Part shown: piece by piece, positions 5,648 through 12,397 of the stretch | How positions within the stretch are numbered: the first letter of the stretch is position 1 | How the letters are laid out: each line of letters begins with the position of its first letter | Assembly: GCA_019056875.1 (NCBI GenBank) | Contig: DXJA01000118.1 | Span: 1 to 12,442, forward strand | Length of the DNA: 12,442 nt | Direction of reading: 5' to 3' | Source of the DNA: Candidatus Jordarchaeum madagascarense | GTDB taxonomy: Archaea > Asgardarchaeota > Jordiarchaeia > Jordiarchaeales > Jordiarchaeaceae | Made by a program: the position numbers and the translations under genes | The notes under the pieces: generated by a model | The model's database searches: none | What the model was told of the DNA's origin: nothing | Seen by the model: only the letters and a program-made list of their open reading frames with translations

Positions 5648-6988
5648 GTGAATGTATCATTGACGAATATTGAACTGACGTTCCTTGGTGGAGCGAGAGA
5701 AGTCGGTCGATCATGTGTTTCGATTAAAAAAAAGAACAAGCTTATTTTATTAGATGCAGGAATTCACTTGGGAAAAGTGAGGGGAGACGCGTATCCACTA
5801 GAGCCGTCAGATCCTCCTAATGCTGTTTTTATTACTCATGCACACCTAGACCATTCGGGATACCTCCCAGCAATAATCTCCAAATATCAGTGTCCAGAAT
5901 TTTCTACACCCCCAACTCAGGATTTGGGTGAGCTTTTGCAAATGGACTTTTTAAAATTACAGAGAGAGTGGAATATTGAGCCACCATACACCTCCGAGGA
6001 GGTTATGGCTGTAAGAAGTCATGCAGAGGACATAAACTACATGGTGGAAATAAACCTCCGAGGAGGAATCAGAGCCATGCTTCTGCGGTCAGGTCATATA
6101 CTGGGTGCAGCGATGGTTCGTTTGGAGGTAAATAACCATATTATTCTTTATACAGGAGATTTATCTACTAGAAACACCCGAACCCAAGACATGGCGGACA
6201 CCTCACTTGGTAAGGTTGACACTCTAATAATTGAATCCACTTACGCTGCCCAGAGTGATCGTCATCCTAGTTTCCAGAAAGTCGAAAGGAATTTTATAGA
6301 CTCAATCAACAAAGCACTCGATCGTGGTGGAAGAGTCTTGGTACCTGTTTTCGCAGTGGGAAGAGCCCAGGAAGTAATGCTATCCCTAGAAGCCTACATC
6401 CGAAGCGGTGTACTGACTCAGGTTCCAATATACATTGATGGAATGATTAAGAAGGTGAATGAGGTGTACCGATTATACTGGTCTTATCTCCGCCCAACGA
6501 TTAGAAGGCAGATAAGATACACTAGACAAAGCCCTCTAGAATCCGATATTTTTTTTGAGGTATACCAAAGAAAAGGTGTCAACTTGGATGAACCCTGCAT
6601 TATTATCAGCACTTCTGGAATGCTCGAGGGAGGACCAGTCATTGGATATCTAAAACAACTATCGGACGATCCAAAAAATCTCATTTGTCTTACAGGTTAC
6701 CAAGTTTCGGGGACCAGAGGAAGAAGGCTTCAAGATGGAGAAAAAGAAATTAAGCTCTCCCCAAACGGGGAACCTGTCAAAGTAGATTCTGAGATTAAGA
6801 GCTTTGAATTTAGCGCTCATGCTGATCAGTCTGGACTTTTTAGATTCATATCAAAGATTAAGGGGCTGGAAAGAGTTTACTGTATTCATGGGGAAGAGTG
6901 GAAAATTGTAGAGTACTCTGAGCGAATTGAAAAATTAAAAAAAATAGATGCCTACTCTCCCCTGAACGGAGAAACTTATTTGATTTAA
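5648..6988 (+). CDS. beta-CASP ribonuclease, aCPSF2 type
   Basis: A metallo-beta-lactamase/beta-CASP ribonuclease of the archaeal CPSF class, likely acting in RNA 3' processing, turnover or transcription-linked cleavage. The 446-aa protein starts directly with the nuclease domain and lacks the N-terminal KH domains of aCPSF1, which fits aCPSF2. Zinc-site motifs: HAHLDH (64-69), His150 (SGHILGAAM), Asp171 (YTGDLS), then beta-CASP motifs A Glu196 (IESTY), B His391 (FSAHAD) and C His414 (CIHGEE). The beta-CASP cap carries VPVFAVGRAQE (232-242) and STSGMLEGGP (321-330). Start: GTG at 5648 with only a weak GAGAAAAG upstream; TTG at 5660 is an alternative, with GGTGA at 5647-5651 eight bases upstream, and would remove four residues. 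It converges on glyS with a gap of only nine bases, so the two transcripts probably overlap at their 3' ends. aRNase J is less likely given the HAHLDHSG signature. Confidence 0.9.
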   Translation: MNVSLTNIELTFLGGAREVGRSCVSIKKKNKLILLDAGIHLGKVRGDAYPLEPSDPPNAVFITHAHLDHSGYLPAIISKYQCPEFSTPPTQDLGELLQMDFLKLQREWNIEPPYTSEEVMAVRSHAEDINYMVEINLRGGIRAMLLRSGHILGAAMVRLEVNNHIILYTGDLSTRNTRTQDMADTSLGKVDTLIIESTYAAQSDRHPSFQKVERNFIDSINKALDRGGRVLVPVFAVGRAQEVMLSLEAYIRSGVLTQVPIYIDGMIKKVNEVYRLYWSYLRPTIRRQIRYTRQSPLESDIFFEVYQRKGVNLDEPCIIISTSGMLEGGPVIGYLKQLSDDPKNLICLTGYQVSGTRGRRLQDGEKEIKLSPNGEPVKVDSEIKSFEFSAHADQSGLFRFISKIKGLERVYCIHGEEWKIVEYSERIEKLKKIDAYSPLNGETYLI

Positions 6989-6997
6989 TATTATTAT

Positions 6998-8560
6998 TTA
7001 CAATAAATCTCCAAACTGTATAACTCCAGAAACCAGTTTTAAAATAATTCCGACTAAATCATCCTTATTAATAAAAGCCTGTTCTCGGGAATCTCTATCT
7101 CTAATTGTTACAGTATTCGCTTTGGTTGTATCATAATCAATGGTTACACAGAAGGGAATACCTATTTCGTCCGCCCTAGCATATCTCTTACCCACAGATC
7201 CACGGTCATCATAATCCACATCTAACCCATTTTCCTTCAGATTTTCATAAGTCTTAAACGATATTTCCATTAACGGTTCTTTCCTGACAAGCGGCAATAT
7301 CAGAGCGGTTATCGGCGCAATTTTTGGAGGAAACTGAAACCAGCTCCACCCTCTTCCATCGTCCTCACGATAACAGTGCTCCAGTACGCAGTAAATAGCC
7401 CTTTCAACTCCAAATGAGGGTTCCACAACTTCAGGAATAACTTTCTCACCGTCAATGCTTATCGATAGATCCTTACCGCTCTTTTTCATGTGATTAGACA
7501 GATCATAGTTTGTTCTATAGGCGTTACCAATAATTTCCTTCCTTCCAATACTCAGCTCGACCTCAAGATCAAAATTACCACCAGAATAAAAGGGAGTCTC
7601 CTCAGGCATCATGTGCCGAAAATGAAATTTATCATAAGGAATACCCAAACTCTGATAGAATATTGTCTCCTTTGCAAGATAATAAGCCATATACGGATTT
7701 GGAAGAATCTTTTTTTCCTGAGCCTCCGTAGCGGTCATTTCCATGGGTTCGGTTTCACCTTTCTTCTGCTGCTCTCTCGTTAGAATCCTAATTTTAACGT
7801 CCTTCACCTTGTCAAAACTGGGATGATTTCCAATCTCCTTAGGATGTACAAACATCTCAATTTCCATCTGCGTAAACTCGCGAACACGAATCAAACCCTG
7901 CCTAGGCGAAATCTCATTCCTGTAAGACTTACCAATCTGAGCAATACCAAAAGGAAGCTTCGCCCTCATAGATTGTTGAACCCGCTTAAAATCAAGAAAA
8001 ATATCCTGAGCCGTCTCAGGTCTCAAAAAAGCAATCTGCCCACCCGCAGGACCAACCTGAACCCCCAACATAAGATTAAAAACAGACACATCGGACAAAC
8101 CACCCCTACAATCTGGACAAACCAGATTATTTTCTCTAATAATTTTAGTGAGCTCTTCCGGAGTCATGCCCTCCACATACATACCAAGACTATCCTCTAT
8201 CAAATGATCCGCACGCATCCACTTCTTACACTTCAAACAAGAAACCGTAGGGTCTGTAAAAGAATCCAAATGACCAGAAGCCTTCAAAGCATCATAGGGA
8301 AGAATAGTAGAACCATCCAACTCGTAGACCGGAGGATTGGTCTCCCTTAAAACAAAAAACTCCCTCCAAGCCTGAATCAAATTATTTTTCATCTTGGCCC
8401 CCAAAGGACCTAGATCATAAATCCCAGCAATTCCACCATATATTTCAGCGCTAGGAAACACAAAACCTCTATGATTAGCCAGAGTCCAAACCTTTTCAAA
8501 CAAACCCTTCTCACCCCTATTCTTTCCGCCACCAATCTTAGATTTATCCATACCTGCCAT
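6998..8560 (-). CDS. glyS: glycyl-tRNA synthetase (archaeal/eukaryal dimeric type)
   Basis: Class II synthetase charging tRNA-Gly. The 520-aa protein shows, from the ATG at 8560: the N-terminal GFVFPSAEIYGGIAG (32-46) and YDLGPLG motif 1 region, a zinc-type set CLKC (108-111) and CPDC (148-151), the RPETAQ signature (180-185), motif 2 SYRNEISPRQGLIRVREF (212-229), motif 3 in EPSFGVER (380-387) and a C-terminal anticodon-binding domain from PPKIAPITALILP (411-423) onward. This is the alpha2 form, not the bacterial alpha2beta2 form. Start choice: GAGAGTGAT at 8569-8577 lies seven bases before this ATG; TTG at 8578 and ATG at 8569 or 8551 are also in frame. It lies 128 bases downstream of rpoP. 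Codons in the N-terminal third are strongly G/T-ending, while the C-terminal third is mixed. Confidence 0.93.
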   Translation of the reverse strand: MAGMDKSKIGGGKNRGEKGLFEKVWTLANHRGFVFPSAEIYGGIAGIYDLGPLGAKMKNNLIQAWREFFVLRETNPPVYELDGSTILPYDALKASGHLDSFTDPTVSCLKCKKWMRADHLIEDSLGMYVEGMTPEELTKIIRENNLVCPDCRGGLSDVSVFNLMLGVQVGPAGGQIAFLRPETAQDIFLDFKRVQQSMRAKLPFGIAQIGKSYRNEISPRQGLIRVREFTQMEIEMFVHPKEIGNHPSFDKVKDVKIRILTREQQKKGETEPMEMTATEAQEKKILPNPYMAYYLAKETIFYQSLGIPYDKFHFRHMMPEETPFYSGGNFDLEVELSIGRKEIIGNAYRTNYDLSNHMKKSGKDLSISIDGEKVIPEVVEPSFGVERAIYCVLEHCYREDDGRGWSWFQFPPKIAPITALILPLVRKEPLMEISFKTYENLKENGLDVDYDDRGSVGKRYARADEIGIPFCVTIDYDTTKANTVTIRDRDSREQAFINKDDLVGIILKLVSGVIQFGDLL

Positions 8561-8616
8561 GATAACCATCACTCTCAAGCTATAAGTGATATCTGCACAA
8601 CAAGATTTCTAAACTT

Positions 8617-8627
8617 AATATAAAATT
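8617..8627 (-). promoter_or_regulatory. possible TATA promoter of glyS
   Basis: The minus strand reads GTTAATTTTATATTAAG here. A TATA box centred near 8622 predicts a start near 8596 and a leader of about 36 bases to the ATG at 8560. Read-through from rpoP is also possible. Confidence 0.4.
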
Positions 8628-8688
8628 AACTAAAATAACTTTCCCCACACAACTGAAAAATCAGAACAAAAACATATAATAAAAAGGT

Positions 8689-8832
8689 TCACCTAGCCTT
8701 CACACGCTTAATAACAGGAGGACGAGACTTATACAACACACGGTAACCACACTGAGGACACTTAATACCACCAAGAAGATCCAAACCCTCAACCGTAACC
8801 TGGTTTCCGCACTTGCCGCATATGTATACCAT
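8689..8832 (-). CDS. rpoP: DNA-directed RNA polymerase subunit P (Rpb12 homologue)
   Basis: A 47-aa zinc-ribbon subunit of archaeal RNA polymerase, homologous to eukaryotic Rpb12. Reading the minus strand from the ATG at 8832 gives MVYICGKCGNQVTVE at the start; the two zinc knuckles are CGKC (5-8) and CPQC (25-28), followed by GYRVLYKSRPPVIKRV (29-44), the typical basic C-terminal tail. Length equals the family norm. GGAAGTG at 8841-8847 lies eight bases upstream, and a TATA box at 8879-8889 gives a start near 8858. All five Lys codons are AAG and most codons end in G or T, unlike the neighbouring radical SAM gene, whose 3' half prefers A or C. The radical SAM stop lies 74 bases upstream; glyS follows. 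Confidence 0.93.
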   Translation of the reverse strand: MVYICGKCGNQVTVEGLDLLGGIKCPQCGYRVLYKSRPPVIKRVKAR

Positions 8833-8840
8833 TTTCTATT

Positions 8841-8889
8841 CACTTCCTATTGTGTTTCATTTGTTGAGTGTGATTAGGATTTAATAAAT
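8841..8889 (-). promoter_or_regulatory. promoter and ribosome binding site of rpoP
   Basis: On the minus strand, AAATTTATTAAAT (8879-8891) is a TATA box centred near 8884; the start would be near 8858. AGGAAGTG (8841-8848) then provides a Shine-Dalgarno element eight bases before the ATG at 8832. The spacing of all three elements agrees. Confidence 0.5.
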
Positions 8890-8906
8890 TTTTCTCGCAT
8901 GAATTT

Positions 8907-10505
8907 TTACAGTGGAATGGCTTCTACTAGTTTTTCACTTTTTATTTTACTGATTTTCACTTTTACTGATTCGTTAAGCGGGGCGGTTCTAGCTTTTAGG
9001 AGTATTGTGGGACCTTCCTCTAGGGGGTAGGCTATGTATTCTCCAAGTTTTATTTTCTCGGCCACTGCTGCTTCAACTGTTTTTCCTATTAGTGATTTCT
9101 TTATTTCTAGGTTAATCTGTTTTGCCTTGTTGAGTATCATTTTGCTGGCTTTGTTTTTGGTTGCGGGGGGAGGTGATTTGAAGTCTCCGAATGCTGACAT
9201 GGGAAGGGGTTTAAACCGGTAGATTGTTATTTTTTCCAATCCAATCTTTGCCATCTTGTCCATGATTTTCACTGTTTCTTTGGCGGTTTCGAGGGTTTGT
9301 CCGGGTAGTCCGTGGATGAAGTAAACGTATGGTCTTAATCCATAGGTTATTGCCCGTTTCACGGCCATAAGGCTTTCATTGGGGTTTGAGGGTCTTCCAA
9401 TGTTCTTGGAGTGTTCCTCTGATCCGGTTTCGCAACCTATGTGCACTGTGGTGTTTGGTAGATATTTGCTTATGATTTGGGCTGCTTTATCGGTGAAGAG
9501 GCAAGGCTTTATATTTTCAATTGATACGTAGGTTCTTTCTTCTTTTTTCTTCTGTATTTCTGAAATTTCTGATAGTAGTGATTCGATCTCGGCGTAGTTT
9601 GGTTTGGGAAGACAGGGATCGGTTAGGGGATGGGGGCTCACCAACTTTTCTCTCTGATAGTCAAGGAAGTCACTTGCCCCCAGCACGATTCTGTTGACGC
9701 CCAGTTTTAACAGGCCACTTATTTCTTTCAGTATACTCTCTTTACTTCTACTTCGGGGCGGTCCAAAAAGACTGGGCACCGAGCAGAAACCACACCCTGG
9801 TGGGATTCCCTCAGGACAATAGTACCTTTCTGTCAAATCATTTTTAGTACAAGAACCACAGTGATTGCATTCTCGACCATCGGGAAGAGTTAACAGCGTT
9901 CTTCGATAGTTTGAGCAACCTCTAACACAGGTAACATAAATGCGTGAGACATGATAGTAAGGATAATCAACTATCTTTTCGACAGCTGGCTCAAACCTTA
10001 ACTCAAAATCGGGTGGCCTAAGAGGAGTTGTCTCCACTTCGTCTCTAATCCGGAAAGCCAATCCTCTAATATTTTTCAGAACACTCATTTCCGGCATTTG
10101 ACCTTCTCTTAAAACAGTTTCAAGTAACTCCTGAAGCGCTCCCTCACATTCTCCTATAACCGCTAGGTCATAACCGGTTTTTCGTAATAAATGATGGGGA
10201 TCAGCGGCAGCCGGACCACCAGCAATCGCAACTTTGTCTTCGTTTACCTTTCTCCAGATGTTTACAATTTTTCTCATAGAGGGAATGTCCATGGTCATAC
10301 CGCTACACATCAGAACATCGAAATCCGATAATACTGCTTGATTCTTAAAGACCTGCTCAGCGTTAAATATTCTGCATTCAAATCCTAACTGTTCCAATAT
10401 CCCCGCTACAGTTCTTGGACCCGCCCCAATAACATCCCGGGTAAACCTTTTAAAACCCCTTTCCGTGGCCAAAGCATCCACAATAATAAAACTAGCCTTA
10501 CTCAT
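8907..10505 (-). CDS. B12-binding / radical SAM / TRAM-domain protein
   Basis: A 532-aa radical SAM enzyme of unknown substrate. Domains in order: cobalamin-binding-like Rossmann domain (about 1-165; VLMCSGMTMDIPS, IAGGPAAADP, AVIGECEGALQELL), radical SAM core (about 185-440; SVPSLFGPPRSRS, GCETGSEEHSKNIGR, YFIHGLPGQTLE) and a C-terminal TRAM-like RNA-binding domain (about 473-532, from LIGKTVEAAVAE). The B12 part lacks an obvious DxHxxG motif, so cobalamin may not be bound. The cluster motif is unusual: RGC (Cys197) is separated from CGFC (Cys238, Cys241) by an insertion of about 40 residues that carries Cys213, 216, 219 and 230. TRAM and the information-processing neighbours suggest RNA modification; this is inference. 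Start: ATG at 10505 is preferred; GTG at 10511 is also in frame. A TATA box at 10526-10533 would make the ATG nearly leaderless. Confidence 0.8.
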   Translation of the reverse strand: MSKASFIIVDALATERGFKRFTRDVIGAGPRTVAGILEQLGFECRIFNAEQVFKNQAVLSDFDVLMCSGMTMDIPSMRKIVNIWRKVNEDKVAIAGGPAAADPHHLLRKTGYDLAVIGECEGALQELLETVLREGQMPEMSVLKNIRGLAFRIRDEVETTPLRPPDFELRFEPAVEKIVDYPYYHVSRIYVTCVRGCSNYRRTLLTLPDGRECNHCGSCTKNDLTERYYCPEGIPPGCGFCSVPSLFGPPRSRSKESILKEISGLLKLGVNRIVLGASDFLDYQREKLVSPHPLTDPCLPKPNYAEIESLLSEISEIQKKKEERTYVSIENIKPCLFTDKAAQIISKYLPNTTVHIGCETGSEEHSKNIGRPSNPNESLMAVKRAITYGLRPYVYFIHGLPGQTLETAKETVKIMDKMAKIGLEKITIYRFKPLPMSAFGDFKSPPPATKNKASKMILNKAKQINLEIKKSLIGKTVEAAVAEKIKLGEYIAYPLEEGPTILLKARTAPLNESVKVKISKIKSEKLVEAIPL

Positions 10506-10525
10506 GCCCACCGAAACTCATAAAC

Positions 10526-10533
10526 TTTTTATG
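10526..10533 (-). promoter_or_regulatory. possible TATA promoter of the radical SAM gene
   Basis: The minus strand reads GCATAAAAAG here; a start 26 bases downstream falls at about 10504, beside the ATG at 10505, suggesting a leaderless mRNA. A second candidate, ATTTAAAGTTATG around 10552-10564, would give a leader of some 25-30 bases. Confidence 0.35.
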
Positions 10534-10557
10534 CATTCAATTTCTAAAAGACATAAC

Positions 10558-10565
10558 TTTAAATA
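10558..10565 (+). promoter_or_regulatory. TATA promoter of the aIF1 gene
   Basis: AACTTTAAATAAG contains a TATA-like TTTAAATA; the start would be near 10587, giving a leader of about 16 bases. No Shine-Dalgarno element of quality precedes the ATG at 10603, consistent with a short-leader or leaderless mRNA. It overlaps a candidate promoter of the divergent radical SAM gene. Confidence 0.4.
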
Positions 10566-10602
10566 AGTCTATTGTATTTTTAAAAATGGCAAAAAAGTTG
10601 GA

Positions 10603-10926
10603 ATGGTGTGTAAAATAGCACAACAAATATGTCCAATTTGTGGATTACCTAAAGATTTATGCGTCTGCCAAGAAATAGTAAAAGAAGAACAAAGAATAAA
10701 AGTCCGCGTAGAAAAAAGGAAATTCGGCCGACTAGTTACAGTTGTTGAGGGCATCGACAGTAAGGATGTTGATTTAGGCAAGCTCGCCACAAAGTTGAAG
10801 ACTGCTCTTGCTTGTGGCGGTACTGCGAAGGATGATCGTATTGAAGTTCAGGGTGATCATCGGTATCGCACGAAGGAGCTTCTTGTGAGTTGGGGTTATC
10901 CTGAGCAGAATATCGATGTCTCGTAA
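10603..10926 (+). CDS. translation initiation factor aIF1 (SUI1 family)
   Basis: Binds the small ribosomal subunit P-site region and controls start-codon selection. The 107-aa product has the archaeal N-terminal zinc element CPICGLPKDLCVC (10-22; C-x2-C-x6-C-x-C) and a SUI1 domain with RIKVRVEKRKFGRLVTVVEG (32-51), KLKTALACGGTAKD (85-range loop, the conserved basic loop) and IEVQGDHRYRTKELLVSWGY (83-102 or so). Length and motifs are normal. Codon use changes abruptly within the gene at about codon 45: 28 of the first 45 codons end in A but only 4 of the last 62, and Lys is AAA in all six early cases and AAG in all six late ones. It heads a likely two-gene unit with the zinc-ribbon gene. Confidence 0.93.
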   Translation: MVCKIAQQICPICGLPKDLCVCQEIVKEEQRIKVRVEKRKFGRLVTVVEGIDSKDVDLGKLATKLKTALACGGTAKDDRIEVQGDHRYRTKELLVSWGYPEQNIDVS

Positions 10927-10955
10927 AAATTTTTTCTAGTTTTGTGGCGTGTAAA

Positions 10956-11174
10956 ATGTTTGATAGAGTTAGGGATTTGTTCCAGAGCCTGACTAGGCGT
11001 CCCAGTGGCAAGAGGTTACTGGTTTGCCCAAGGTGTGGGAGCAAGAAAATCAGATTGGCGGATTCCATTTCAGGGTTTATTACACCTCCCCTTTATTTTT
11101 GTCCGAACTGTTATTACCAAGGTTATTTCGTTGTTGAGATAGACAAGGAAGAGGGAAGTAAGGAAAAGCCATAG
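10956..11174 (+). CDS. small zinc-ribbon protein, function unknown
   Basis: A 72-aa protein with two zinc knuckles, CPRC (24-27) and CPNC (49-52), 21 residues apart, with a hydrophobic strand (YYQGYFVVEID) after the second. This is a classic rubredoxin-like ribbon; I do not recognise the specific family. The N-terminal MFDRVRDLFQSLTRR is an amphipathic basic helix; the C-terminus is charged (KEEGSKEKP). It starts 29 bases after the aIF1 stop; GTG at 10944 is an alternative start adding four residues. Neither start has a Shine-Dalgarno element. Adjacency to aIF1 suggests, but does not show, a role in translation or ribosome function. The T-run at 10928-10936 between the genes may weaken co-transcription. 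Confidence 0.75.
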   Translation: MFDRVRDLFQSLTRRPSGKRLLVCPRCGSKKIRLADSISGFITPPLYFCPNCYYQGYFVVEIDKEEGSKEKP

Positions 11175-11214
11175 TTCTTATTTTTACTCATTTAAATCTT
11201 GGTGAAGACGATAC

Positions 11215-11298
11215 ATGTTTTTTATAGTTGAGATTAGACAAAAAAGAGGATTTAAGGCAGTTCGTAGCGAAAAAATAAAGAAAAAGAAGGGGGATTGA
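11215..11298 (+). CDS. possible 27-aa basic small protein
   Basis: ATG at 11215 opens 27 codons ending at TGA (11296-11298). The product begins MFFIVEIRQKRGFKAV and ends in KIKKKKGD, with nine lysines or arginines in the second half. GGTGA at 11201-11205 lies nine bases upstream, a plausible Shine-Dalgarno element. I recognise no family. It fills half of the interval between the zinc-ribbon and TFB genes. Short AT-rich ORFs often arise by chance, so confidence is low. Confidence 0.22.
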   Translation: MFFIVEIRQKRGFKAVRSEKIKKKKGD

Positions 11299-11337
11299 GG
11301 AGTAATGAAGCCAAGGACTATTTTTTGTTTTCACGCC

Positions 11338-12294
11338 TTAGATTTCGACTTCTAGTTTTAGCTTCTTTACCAGTTCTTTGTATCTGTTTCTTACGGTGAC
11401 TTCAGTCACGTGTGCTACCTCAGCGATTTCTCTCTGTGTTCGGCGTTCGCCAATCATTATGGCTGCGATGTACATTGAAGCGGCTGCAAGTCCGGTAGGG
11501 TCTTTGCCCGCGGTGATTCCAAGGTCTTTTGCCTTTTCAATTATGACCGCGGCTTTCCTCTGGGCCGCGCCTGAGAGGTGTAACTCGTTGCCAAAACGAG
11601 GGACAAAGTCTATGGGGTTAGCGATGGGAATTTCGATGTCTAGTTCTCTGAGAACTAATCGATAGCATCTGCCTAGTTCTTTGCGTCCTACTCTTGATTG
11701 CTTGGCTATCTCATCTAGGGTTCGGGGAACTTTGCGCATGCGGCAGGCTCCGTAAACGGAAGCCGCTACCATGGCCTCAATTGAACGCCCCCGGATGAGG
11801 CTCTTTTCAATGGCCTTACGGTAAATTACTGCCGAAGCCTCTTTTACTCCGTGTGGAATTCCGAGTTGGCTGGAAAGTCTGTCGAGTTCGGACATTGCGT
11901 AGGCTAGGTTTCTGTCCATTGAGCTGTGGACGCGGGTTCTAATCTGCCATTTTCTTAAGCGATATATTTGAGCTCTGCGCCTGGGGGTTAGTTTCTTGCC
12001 ATAAGCATCGCAGTTGCGCCAATCGATCATGGTGCTTAGACCTTTGTCATGTACTGTGTATGATGTCGGAGAACCCACACGACTACGTTTGGAGCGTTCT
12101 TCAGAAGTAAATGCCCTCCACTCTGGTCCTTGATCAATCATGTGCTCGTCAATTACAAGCCCACAACGGCTACAAATTAATTCTCCACGGGTAACATCGC
12201 GTATAATGTCTATAGCTCCGCATTCAGAACATCTATATGGTGTCTTGGCCTTCTCCTCAGAATCAGTTTCTTCTACCGTGAAGTGACCACCCAT
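11338..12294 (-). CDS. tfb: transcription initiation factor TFB
   Basis: The archaeal TFIIB homologue, which binds TBP-TATA and BRE DNA and recruits RNA polymerase. The 318-aa protein has an N-terminal zinc ribbon (CSEC 22-25, CSRC 41-44), a B-reader/linker region (GPEWRAFTSEERSKRSRVG, 56-74; conserved LSTMIDW 86-92) and two cyclin-like core repeats (about 115-205 and 210-305), the second ending in a helix-turn-helix TQREIAEVAHVTEVTVRNRY (286-305) that reads the BRE. No domain is missing. Start: ATG at 12294 with GGAG at 12304-12307 about nine bases upstream; TTG at 12309 is in frame and adds five residues, but it overlaps that Shine-Dalgarno element. The gene converges on the aIF1/zinc-ribbon pair. 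A double TATA element lies at 12381-12397. Archaea often have several TFBs; this full-length copy looks like a general one. Confidence 0.95.
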   Translation of the reverse strand: MGGHFTVEETDSEEKAKTPYRCSECGAIDIIRDVTRGELICSRCGLVIDEHMIDQGPEWRAFTSEERSKRSRVGSPTSYTVHDKGLSTMIDWRNCDAYGKKLTPRRRAQIYRLRKWQIRTRVHSSMDRNLAYAMSELDRLSSQLGIPHGVKEASAVIYRKAIEKSLIRGRSIEAMVAASVYGACRMRKVPRTLDEIAKQSRVGRKELGRCYRLVLRELDIEIPIANPIDFVPRFGNELHLSGAAQRKAAVIIEKAKDLGITAGKDPTGLAAASMYIAAIMIGERRTQREIAEVAHVTEVTVRNRYKELVKKLKLEVEI

Positions 12295-12380
12295 GCCACC
12301 TTTCTCCAAAAGTTTGTGCCGGAACAGCCCTGAATGAAGCGAAGTTCACAAAGGCACCGCTTATCCGAGGCTGGAAGGAT

Positions 12381-12397
12381 ATAAATTATTTATAAAT
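12381..12397 (-). promoter_or_regulatory. tandem TATA elements upstream of TFB
   Basis: The minus strand reads CATTTATAAATAATTTATAT, giving two overlapping TATA boxes centred near 12393 and 12384. Starts would fall near 12367 or 12358, leaving a leader of about 65-75 bases before the ATG. That leader can fold (GTGCC/GGCAC with nested GAAC/GTTC). Confidence 0.45.

Noticed and set aside
7823..8350. Long open frame on the plus strand opposite glyS
   Set aside because: It is antisense to well-conserved GlyRS motifs and exists because the plus strand is G-poor here, which removes stop codons; the product is Asn/Thr/Arg-rich and without domains.
8833..8906. Replication origin at the composition switch
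   Set aside because: The intergenic stretch is only 74 bases and shows no origin recognition box-like repeats, and no Cdc6/Orc1 gene is near; the elements visible are explained by the rpoP promoter.
10586..10618. Short upstream ORF overlapping the aIF1 start (10 codons)
   Set aside because: Its stop lies within the aIF1 gene in another frame; it would impair aIF1 initiation, and the predicted leader starts about here, so it is probably chance.
11305..11355. 16-codon ORF after GGAG overlapping the 3' end of TFB
   Set aside because: It runs antisense into the TFB coding region and is very short; the Shine-Dalgarno-like GGAG alone is not enough.
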